A stretch of 45,476 bases of DNA from Candidatus Gottesmanbacteria bacterium (lineage in GTDB: Bacteria; Patescibacteriota; Microgenomatia; UBA10105; UBA927): the NCBI GenBank assembly GCA_023245335.1, contig JAHFKK010000002.1, forward strand, positions 3,627-49,102. Reading direction: 5' to 3'. Positions 8,897 through 16,379 of this stretch are shown piece by piece (position 1 is the stretch's first letter; each line of letters begins with the position of its first letter). Made by a program: the position numbers and the translations under genes. The notes beneath the pieces were generated by a model. That model saw nothing but the letters and a program-made list of their open reading frames with translations, was not told the DNA's origin and ran no database searches.

Positions 8897-9723
8897 CAAA
8901 AGACGGCTGGCCGAGAGGGCCTAAAAGTTGGATCGTTGACAGGGTGCTTTATGTATCCATCCCTTTCACCTGGAATCTGCCGCAAGTTTTTAAGCGCCTC
9001 CGCAATGCTGATATAGAGTTTGATTCGGCTGTTGTCGGTGGCCCTGCTGTCGTGCTTATGCCTGATTATTTTAAAGAACTTGCATACGTGAAAACTGGCG
9101 GCGGGTGCATTGGGGCAATGCAGTTGGTAAACAATCGGGCCACCAAAACCACAACGGGCTGTCCAAATAAGTGCGGATTTTGCGCCGTCCCCAAAATAGA
9201 AGGTTACTTTCGGGAGCTAGAAGACTGGCCAGACCGTCCAATTATCTGCGACAACAACCTATTGGCTGCCTCAATTGGGCATTTTGACAAAATTATCGAC
9301 CGACTTAAAAAGCACGACCGGCCTGATTTTAACCAGGGCCTTGATGCAAGACTTTTAAATATCCATCACTCAAAAAGATTGACGGAATTGAAGCGGCCAA
9401 TAATCAGGCTTGCCCTGGATAATATCAAGTGGACTGAGGATTGGCTTAGCGCCTTTGGATTGCTGAGGTGCGCTGGGATAGCGTTACGCTCTATCTGCTC
9501 TTATGCCCTGATCGGTTTTGACAGTGACCCCGGCGAAGCATGGGCGAGGTGCCAATGGATCGAGAGTTACGGCGTTAAAGCCTTTCCGCAGTGGTTTCAT
9601 GAATTAGATGCGATGAAGGCGAACCAGGTGACAGAGAGGCAAAGGCTTCTTGGCTGGAACGACTACGAACGGCGGCGGATTATGCAATGGTATTACCAAC
9701 ACAAGAAAGCGGTGGCCGCATGA
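8893..9723 (+). CDS. Radical SAM protein
   Basis: CX3CX2C motif in TTGCPNKCGFCAVPKIEG; ATGA overlaps on both sides. Confidence 0.75.
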   Translation: MTKDGWPRGPKSWIVDRVLYVSIPFTWNLPQVFKRLRNADIEFDSAVVGGPAVVLMPDYFKELAYVKTGGGCIGAMQLVNNRATKTTTGCPNKCGFCAVPKIEGYFRELEDWPDRPIICDNNLLAASIGHFDKIIDRLKKHDRPDFNQGLDARLLNIHHSKRLTELKRPIIRLALDNIKWTEDWLSAFGLLRCAGIALRSICSYALIGFDSDPGEAWARCQWIESYGVKAFPQWFHELDAMKANQVTERQRLLGWNDYERRRIMQWYYQHKKAVAA

Positions 9724-11381
9724 GCGCCTTACGAAAGCACCAAAAGCACTTCAGCCAGGCCGTCGATGGGATAATATCCGGATCCGGCGTCAACACGATC
9801 TGGTGCCATGTAACCCCTGGTGGAGGGAAATCTTTACTCCCCGTTCTGGCAGGCAGGCTGATCACCGCCAACTTCGCCGACAAACTTATTTGGATAGCCC
9901 CCCGTCTTTCCCTAATCGACCAAGCCGAGCGAGAATTCATCAATCCGCATTTCCGGCAAGCGCTTAACCACCGGCTGCAAATCCGTAGTAGCACGAATGA
10001 GATAAACCCGTGTCGCGGTACCCATGGATGCGCGACCACCTATAACGCAGTCGGGATGGATGACGGCATCCTCTTGGATGAGTTCCGGAGGAGGCGCTAT
10101 ATCCTGATCATGGATGAATTTCACCATGTTGCCAAGGATTCGCTTTGGCATGAAAAGATTCGGCCACTTTGGGATTTGGCGGCTTACCGTGTGCCGATGA
10201 CGGGGACTCTTGAGCGCGGGGCTGGCGACCGTATTGCGTTTTTGCCCTACCGCGATTTATGGACCTCGTGCCGGCCAGAGCTTCCCCGAGACCAGGCCAA
10301 TTTCTCCATTATGTACACAAGGACCGACGCACTACGAGAAAAGGCGATTATACCCCTTAAATTCCACCTGGCTGACGGGCAAGCCTCTTGGGAAACGGAG
10401 GAAGGAAAGACTGTTAACGTAGCAAGCATCGACCGCGTTGATGACGCTAAAGCTTCGCAGGCTGTCTACACGGCGCTACAGACTGGTTTTGCCGACGACC
10501 TTCTGCGCAACGGTTTGAGTCATTGGCAGGGGCACCGGAAGGCTGACCAAGGAGCAAAATGCTTAATCGTTTGTTCGGATATTAAGCAGGCAGAGCGGCA
10601 TACGGAAAGTCTAAAAAAACAGGGAATGACCCGCGTTGATATCGCCACAAGCAACGACTCTACGGAGGCGATGAGGGCAATCAAGGCTATGAAGATGGAC
10701 AAAATAGACGTTCTAGTTACGGTTGCCATGGCCTATGAGGGATTAAGCATCCCCGCCGTATCCCACATCATTTGCCTGACGCGGGTCAGATCTACTCCTT
10801 GGATCGAGCAAATGACGGCCAGGGCAAACCGTATTAATCCCGCGCTCCCCTATGAGACCCAGGTTGGCCACGTTTTCGCGCCGGCCGATCCCCTTTTTAA
10901 GGAGATTGTGGGGAAGATTGAGCAGGAACAGGGGTGCATCGTGGCGGGGCAGAGGGCGCCCATGGAGGGAGGGAGCGATGGAAGCGAGTCCGAGTTGTTT
11001 TCGGGCGATACTTCTCCAGGCGGAATTATCCCCTTATCGTCACATGCAACTGGCAGCCGGGAAATATTCCTGGGAGATAAAAGTGATGGTGTCCCTCTGT
11101 TTTGCGATGAAGCTACGCAATCAGAAATCGAGGCAGACCTCCGCGACAAACTTGAAAGCCATATCAGGGCCTACTCTTTCCAGAACCGCTACAGCCCTAA
11201 AAAGATCAATGCCGAGGTCTATGCCCATGCCGGGAAAAAACGGCGCGAAATGACCATCAGAGAGCTGAACGACTGCCTATCCTTTGTGAAAGGGGCCTAC
11301 CCATTGGCCCATATCAGGGGAACAGGGCGAGACCGCGTTCCGACAAAAGCGACCCGCGTAGCCGTTCAATGGAGGCCATAA
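9720..11381 (+). CDS. SF2 DEAD/DEAH-type helicase
   Basis: TPGGGKSLLP Walker A, IMDEFHHV motif II, PMTGTLERG motif III, motif VI region IEQMTARANRI. Confidence 0.8.
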   Translation: MSALRKHQKHFSQAVDGIISGSGVNTIWCHVTPGGGKSLLPVLAGRLITANFADKLIWIAPRLSLIDQAEREFINPHFRQALNHRLQIRSSTNEINPCRGTHGCATTYNAVGMDDGILLDEFRRRRYILIMDEFHHVAKDSLWHEKIRPLWDLAAYRVPMTGTLERGAGDRIAFLPYRDLWTSCRPELPRDQANFSIMYTRTDALREKAIIPLKFHLADGQASWETEEGKTVNVASIDRVDDAKASQAVYTALQTGFADDLLRNGLSHWQGHRKADQGAKCLIVCSDIKQAERHTESLKKQGMTRVDIATSNDSTEAMRAIKAMKMDKIDVLVTVAMAYEGLSIPAVSHIICLTRVRSTPWIEQMTARANRINPALPYETQVGHVFAPADPLFKEIVGKIEQEQGCIVAGQRAPMEGGSDGSESELFSGDTSPGGIIPLSSHATGSREIFLGDKSDGVPLFCDEATQSEIEADLRDKLESHIRAYSFQNRYSPKKINAEVYAHAGKKRREMTIRELNDCLSFVKGAYPLAHIRGTGRDRVPTKATRVAVQWRP

Positions 11382-12181
11382 TGGAATCAGCGCGAAAAAC
11401 AGGGACCAGAGAGTGGGCTGATGAAACCAGGAATCTCTATATCGGTTGCCATAATGCTTGCCGCTATTGCTTCGCACGCGCAAACGCACTGCGATTCGGA
11501 CAAATCGAGTCAGAGATACAGTGGGCCGGTATGAGGCTTAACAAGGGCACCATGAAGGATCTGGGTAAAGAAAAAACGCGCACTTCCTGCAAGCCGCGCC
11601 GGATCATGTTCCCGTCCACCCATGACCTTTTCCCGGAACACCTGGATGTTATCACGGCCTCTTTGAAGTTATGGCTGGCGCCTGGCAATCAAATATTGAT
11701 CGTGACAAAGCCCCGCCATGAGGTTGTGAAGCATCTCTGCAACGAACTGCGGGGCTACCGCAGGCAAATCATATTCAGATTCACCATCGGCAGTATGAAC
11801 AACGACATACTCAGGTTTTGGGAGCCAGGCGCGCCGTCCTACGATGAACGATACGATTGCCTGTGGACGGCTCACGCAAGCGGCTTTGAAACGTCCGTGT
11901 CTTGCGAGCCGTACCTTGACAATAAGATTTACGATCTGGCCATGGCAGTTTCGTCGCTCGTAACGGGATCGATCTGGATCGGTAAAATGAACCGAATATC
12001 CAGCCGTGTCAACACCGATGGATGGGCAAGCAAGGAGCGATCGTTCCTGCACCGTGTCTTCGATAGCCAAACAAATGAATCCATAAAAGATCTCTACGGT
12101 CGTTTGAAAGATAAGCCGCAGGTCCACTGGAAGGACAGCATTAAAAAGGTTTTGGGGCTTCCTGAAGAGGAAATTGGATAA
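11381..12181 (+). CDS. Radical SAM protein, phage Gp37/Gp68 (DUF5131)-like
   Basis: NLYIGCHNACRYCFARANALRFG (CX3CX2C). Confidence 0.7.
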   Translation: MESARKTGTREWADETRNLYIGCHNACRYCFARANALRFGQIESEIQWAGMRLNKGTMKDLGKEKTRTSCKPRRIMFPSTHDLFPEHLDVITASLKLWLAPGNQILIVTKPRHEVVKHLCNELRGYRRQIIFRFTIGSMNNDILRFWEPGAPSYDERYDCLWTAHASGFETSVSCEPYLDNKIYDLAMAVSSLVTGSIWIGKMNRISSRVNTDGWASKERSFLHRVFDSQTNESIKDLYGRLKDKPQVHWKDSIKKVLGLPEEEIG

Positions 12182-12204
12182 ACCATTTAAAAAAGGAGCA
12201 AGCC

Positions 12205-13272
12205 ATGAGCGGTTTTTTTATCGGTAACATTTCAGGAATTACGCGGCTAAGGATTGACGGCAGGGAATTGATGAGCACCCCGGGTCTCGAATTTTTTGAC
12301 AGTCAGATCAAGGACCGGGCCTTTTGCGATCTGTTTCCCGAGAATGCCGAAAAGAACGCAGGATTTGTATCTATCAATGACTGCCTGGATTCGGATTTCA
12401 TTACCGAAAAGACGCTGCTGGGCGATTACCGAACCTTCTCTTTGAGGATCGACCGCCGTGCGATCCCTGCATCATCGCTGAAAATCAAGGTTCTCGAGGC
12501 AACGAAAAAACGCCTGCAGGAAACCGATAGAAAGCGGCTCTACCGGCATGAACGCGAAGAGCTTCGCGATTCGGTAAAGCTGGCTCTCCTTAAGACCATC
12601 CCGCCCGTAACGGACATATACGATGTGGCAATAAATACAACAACCGGGGCCGTCTATTTCTCATGCGTGTCCAACAAAGCCATTCAGGAGCTACTGGACA
12701 TCTTCAAGGATGCCTTCAAGATCGTTTTACAGCCCTACGATGTTGTGGACGTAGATTATCTAAGGAAAAACGAACTATCCCCCTTGACCATTGGCCGGGA
12801 GTTCATGACCTGGCTATGGTTCAAGAGTGAACAGAAGGACGGTTGGATCTGCATCAATCGTGAAGATTATGCCGTGAATTTCACCCGCCGCATTGCCCTG
12901 GAATCAGGAGAGGGCGACTATACGGAAACGGTAGTTTGCTCAGGCAGAAAATCAGACCTCAATGAGGCAAAAGAAGCGGTTCGGCAGGGAAAGAAAGTCA
13001 AAGAGGCACGGCTGAGAATCGAGAAGGACGGCGCGGCCTGGGAATTCGGATACAAGGGCGACTCCTTTCAATTCCAGTCCGTTAAGCTCCCCATGTCCGC
13101 CGATATCGAGGAGAACGAAACGCCGGAGGGCCGGAACCTGGAACGGCTCTTTATGATGGCCGCCATTACCGAAACGATGGATGAATTATTAAGGATGTTC
13201 GTGACCTTACGGTTATCACCTGAATGGCCGGATGAGTTTTCAGCAATGCTTAGCTGGGCGGCAGAACCCTAA
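12205..13272 (+). CDS. rdgC: RdgC-like recombination-associated protein
   Basis: SLKIKVLEATKKRLQETDRKRLYRHEREELRDSVKLALL...YDVAINTTTGAVYFSCVSNKAIQELLDIFKDAF pattern typical of RdgC; RBS aaggagcaagcc. Confidence 0.7.
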   Translation: MSGFFIGNISGITRLRIDGRELMSTPGLEFFDSQIKDRAFCDLFPENAEKNAGFVSINDCLDSDFITEKTLLGDYRTFSLRIDRRAIPASSLKIKVLEATKKRLQETDRKRLYRHEREELRDSVKLALLKTIPPVTDIYDVAINTTTGAVYFSCVSNKAIQELLDIFKDAFKIVLQPYDVVDVDYLRKNELSPLTIGREFMTWLWFKSEQKDGWICINREDYAVNFTRRIALESGEGDYTETVVCSGRKSDLNEAKEAVRQGKKVKEARLRIEKDGAAWEFGYKGDSFQFQSVKLPMSADIEENETPEGRNLERLFMMAAITETMDELLRMFVTLRLSPEWPDEFSAMLSWAAEP

Positions 13273-13322
13273 GAATATTTTGAGGCATATTTTACCATCT
13301 TTTTGCAGAAAAAGGAGAGATT

Positions 13323-14324
13323 ATGACGACAATTTTAACACCCGATCCATTGCGTAAATCAGTAGAAGCGGCAAGTGAGGGGAAATGCACCGTACTCTAT
13401 ACGAGCAAGGGCTATCCCTCCTACATGACCATCGTTCCGGCCTTCAAATGCGAAGAGCTTGCCGATGATCTCGGCACTGGCCTTCATCCTGCCTTCATCG
13501 TTGGTGGCCGGGAGGTCAGTGAAGTGATGATTGGCACCTACCTTTCTGTTATACGCGGCGGGCAGGCCCTTTCACTTCCCTACCAGAACCCCCACACTTC
13601 AATTAATCATGACGATGCAAAGGAAGCGTGTCTTGCCAGCGGCCCCGGCTTTCACCTTATGACCAACTGGGAATCGGCGGCGCTCGGTCTGTGGTGCATG
13701 AAGCATGGCCTTCCGAGAGGAAATACCAATTACGGCAAGTCCCATTCTCACCCGGAAGAGGAAGGAATGGTTTGTGAGCATGGCAAAACGCTTACCGGAT
13801 CAGGCCCGATAACTTGGCGGCATGATGGGACAATGGGAGGGATAGCTGATCTGGTAGGGAATATTTGGGAACACCAGGACGGCCTGAAACTCGTTGCCGG
13901 AAAGATCATCATGCCCGCTGACAACGATTTCACCCTGCAGTGCGAAGATGAGTGGCCGGATACGGGGGTAAGAATTGACGGCGCGAATGGCAGTATTCAG
14001 ATTTCCGACAAGGTTACGAGCCGTGGCTGGCAATCGGAATCCTTCAGAAATATTACCGTGAAGGAAGGGTACGACATGCCCGTTTCCATCAAACAGGCCC
14101 TTATTGCGCCGTGCTCATTGGCCCTCAATGAGAATAACGAACCGCTGGGCAACGTATGGGCCGATAACACCGCCAAATTCACCAGCGTTCCGGTCCGTTT
14201 TGGGGGCTGGGGCAACGCAGGTGATGCGGGCGTTGCGGCTCTGTACCTCAGCCTTCCGCGCACGGGCGTGATCACGAGCATCGGTTTCCGCCTCGCCTAT
14301 ATCTGTAACGCGAAGTCGGTATGA
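13323..14324 (+). CDS. DGR target protein (C-type lectin / FGE-sulfatase-like fold) with VR1 at the C-terminus
   Basis: FGE/CLec-like sequence (ATNWESAALGLW..., GNIWEHQDG..., SRGW, GFRLAY); C-terminal 115 bp matches the DGR TR with only A-position differences. Confidence 0.88.
   Translation: MTTILTPDPLRKSVEAASEGKCTVLYTSKGYPSYMTIVPAFKCEELADDLGTGLHPAFIVGGREVSEVMIGTYLSVIRGGQALSLPYQNPHTSINHDDAKEACLASGPGFHLMTNWESAALGLWCMKHGLPRGNTNYGKSHSHPEEEGMVCEHGKTLTGSGPITWRHDGTMGGIADLVGNIWEHQDGLKLVAGKIIMPADNDFTLQCEDEWPDTGVRIDGANGSIQISDKVTSRGWQSESFRNITVKEGYDMPVSIKQALIAPCSLALNENNEPLGNVWADNTAKFTSVPVRFGGWGNAGDAGVAALYLSLPRTGVITSIGFRLAYICNAKSV
14183..14297 (+). repeat. DGR variable repeat VR1
   Basis: Hand alignment to the reverse complement of 44774-44888, no indels: 14 mismatches, all at TR adenines; all non-A positions identical. 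Confidence 0.93.
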
Positions 14325-14330
14325 TCTGTC

Positions 14331-14350
14331 GGGCGGGCGATAGCCCGCCC
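14331..14350 (+). promoter_or_regulatory. GC-rich hairpin downstream of VR1 (probable DGR target-site hairpin; may also act as terminator)
   Basis: GGGCGGGC-GATA-GCCCGCCC perfect 8-bp stem, 4-nt loop, followed by ATTTTT. Confidence 0.75.
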
Positions 14351-14371
14351 ATTTTTAAGGAAGGGGTAACG

Positions 14372-14566
14372 ATGAAAAACGAATGGGCGGAAGGATTGAG
14401 GGTGTCAGCGGCAAGAATGCGAGAAACGACCGAAAACCCGAGATACGGAAAGGTAAGCGAAGCCGATTTTGAGAAAAACTTTGTCATCATGGAGCTTGAG
14501 GATGGAGCTTTTTGGAGTGGCACATCCCAGGACTTTGAAAAAAGGTGGGAAGTCGCACCGGTTTAA
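14372..14566 (+). CDS. Hypothetical protein
   Basis: MKNEWAEGLRVSAARMRETTENPRYGKV...; preceded by aaggaaggggtaacg. Confidence 0.55.
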   Translation: MKNEWAEGLRVSAARMRETTENPRYGKVSEADFEKNFVIMELEDGAFWSGTSQDFEKRWEVAPV

Positions 14567-14587
14567 TGAACACACAAGGAGAACATC

Positions 14588-14902
14588 ATGGAAAAGTTTG
14601 AAGAATGGGCAATCATAGACCTTTTCGGGCATCAGAAGATTGCCGGTAGAATCTCGGAACAACAGATAGGCGGATCATCCTTCGTGCGTGTGGACGTTCC
14701 CGCCATAGGGAAGCAAAAACCCTTCACAAAGCTTTTCGGACCCGGGGCGATCTACTCCATCACAATCACCGATGAAGAGACGGCAACTGCGGCGGCTGAT
14801 TACTTCAAGCCGGTCCCTATGGATCCATGGACAGTCAGAGAAATGCTGAACGGGAAATTAGCGCTACCCGATCCGGCCTATGAAAACGAGGATGGGCTTT
14901 AA
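14588..14902 (+). CDS. Hypothetical phage protein
   Basis: MEKFEEWAIIDLFGHQKIAGRISEQQIGGSSFVRVDVP...; RBS aaggagaacatc. Confidence 0.6.
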   Translation: MEKFEEWAIIDLFGHQKIAGRISEQQIGGSSFVRVDVPAIGKQKPFTKLFGPGAIYSITITDEETATAAADYFKPVPMDPWTVREMLNGKLALPDPAYENEDGL

Positions 14903-14903
14903 A

Positions 14904-15080
14904 ATGCTTTATTACGTCGATCCCTCGGAAAGAACGTTGCCCCGTGGGAGGCATAAGGATTGCCGGAAGCCTTATGTCAAGGAAGAGAAGATCAAGGAGC
15001 ACTTTTACTGTGAAATATGCAACTGCACTTCCCCAAAAAGCAAAAAGTGCGGGATCTGCGGGAAAGAAAAGGGGGAATGA
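14904..15080 (+). CDS. Small zinc-ribbon-like protein
   Basis: MLYYVDPSERTLPRGRHKDCRKPYVKEEKIKEHFYCEICNCTSPKSKKCGICGKEKGE; paired Cys motifs. Confidence 0.5.
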   Translation: MLYYVDPSERTLPRGRHKDCRKPYVKEEKIKEHFYCEICNCTSPKSKKCGICGKEKGE

Positions 15081-15319
15081 TGGTGGCTCAAGCGGCAATA
15101 GTGTTCTTTTCCGGCCTTTCGATATGGGCTTTTTCCGGCAAGCGCTACCGCCTGGGCTTTCTGTCCGGTCTCTGTGGTCAGCCATTTTGGTTCTTTACCT
15201 CTTTTCATGATGGGCAATGGGGAGTCTTTCTTGTCAGTATATGGTTTACGCTTAATCATGCCCGGGGGTTGTGGGCTCATAGGCATAGCGAGGGGAGCTT
15301 TTGGAGGAAAATAGCATGA
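15077..15319 (+). CDS. Small membrane protein
   Basis: MMVAQAAIVFFSGLSIWAFSGKRYRLGFLSGLCGQPFWFFTSF...; ATGA overlap. Confidence 0.5.
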   Translation: MMVAQAAIVFFSGLSIWAFSGKRYRLGFLSGLCGQPFWFFTSFHDGQWGVFLVSIWFTLNHARGLWAHRHSEGSFWRKIA

Positions 15320-15687
15320 AAGCAATTTCAATCAGGCAGCCCTGGGCGATCACAATCTTTCGGGGAAAGGACGTGGAGAATAGAACGAAACCATCAAAGT
15401 ACCGGGGGCCACTTCTTATCCATGCGTCGCTGAGGTCGGACAAAGAAGCCTCTGCATTCATCAAAAAGAACTTCCCGGGCGTGCTTCGTGAAGTCGATTT
15501 CTACAATCTCGGTTGCGTTATCGGGCAGGTGGACATGGTTGATTGCGTGACGGACCACTCTTCGCGTTGGTTCTTTGGACCCTACGGGTATGTTTTCGCG
15601 AATCCCGTTCTTTTCAGGAATCCGGTTCCTTACAAAGGCATGTTGGGCCTTTATAATGTGCCGGATGTTCTTATAGTGGAGGCTTGA
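15316..15687 (+). CDS. ASCH-domain protein
   Basis: MKAISIRQPWAITIFRGKDVENRTKPSKYRGPLLIHAS is the characteristic ASCH N-terminus; ttggaggaaaatagc RBS. Confidence 0.8.
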   Translation: MKAISIRQPWAITIFRGKDVENRTKPSKYRGPLLIHASLRSDKEASAFIKKNFPGVLREVDFYNLGCVIGQVDMVDCVTDHSSRWFFGPYGYVFANPVLFRNPVPYKGMLGLYNVPDVLIVEA

Positions 15688-16379
15688 TCGTGGGAAAAGA
15701 AGAGCTTCTTGCTGAAAAGGTTGTCGCCTACCTTCAAGATCTCCACTGGGAAGTTTACCAGGAAGTGAAGCCGAAAGGCTTTGGAGAGGTTGCCGACATT
15801 GTAGCGGTGCAATCAAATCGCGTCTGGATTGTCGAAGTAAAGATGTCATTCTCGCTTGCGGTCATTGCCCAGGCGTACAACTGGCGAAATTTCGCTCACT
15901 GGGTATCTATCGCAGTGCCGTCGCCAAAACGATACAAGAGAGATTTCGGCTATGAAGTCCTCAAACATTACGGAATTGGCCTGATTCGGGTCTCTGATTA
16001 CACGGGCAGCCTTGCGGAAGACATTATAAAGCCAAGGCTTTTACGAAAGGCTTTGTCTAAGAAAATCACTGGATCTCTGTGTGAAGAACAGAAAACATAC
16101 GCGAAGGCCGGGAATAATAGGAGCGAATTCTATAGTCCCTTCAAGCGTACCTGTAATGAAGTGGCCAGGGCCGTTCACGCAAATCCGGGAATCAATATGA
16201 AATCGTTAATAGAAAAGATCGATCATCACTATGCCTCCGTTTCCTCAGCCAAAACCTCCTTAAGGTATTGGACGGACGCGGGAAAGATACAAGGAGTCAG
16301 GACAGAAAGGGACGGGAGGATTATCAAGTTTTATCCCGATAATAAACCATCAAACCTTAGCGAAAGGGGACTTACGTGA
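15684..16379 (+). CDS. PD-(D/E)XK nuclease-like protein with C-terminal HTH-like region
   Basis: GFGEVADIVAVQSNRVWIVEVKMS (D...EVK core); TTG 15684 or GTG 15690 start. Confidence 0.6.
   Translation: MIVGKEELLAEKVVAYLQDLHWEVYQEVKPKGFGEVADIVAVQSNRVWIVEVKMSFSLAVIAQAYNWRNFAHWVSIAVPSPKRYKRDFGYEVLKHYGIGLIRVSDYTGSLAEDIIKPRLLRKALSKKITGSLCEEQKTYAKAGNNRSEFYSPFKRTCNEVARAVHANPGINMKSLIEKIDHHYASVSSAKTSLRYWTDAGKIQGVRTERDGRIIKFYPDNKPSNLSERGLT

Noticed and set aside
14331-14355. Considered the post-VR1 hairpin as only a rho-independent terminator
   Set aside because: It could terminate, but the matching, compensatory hairpin at the same spacing after VR2 (which lacks a clear T-run) favours a DGR role; dual function left open.
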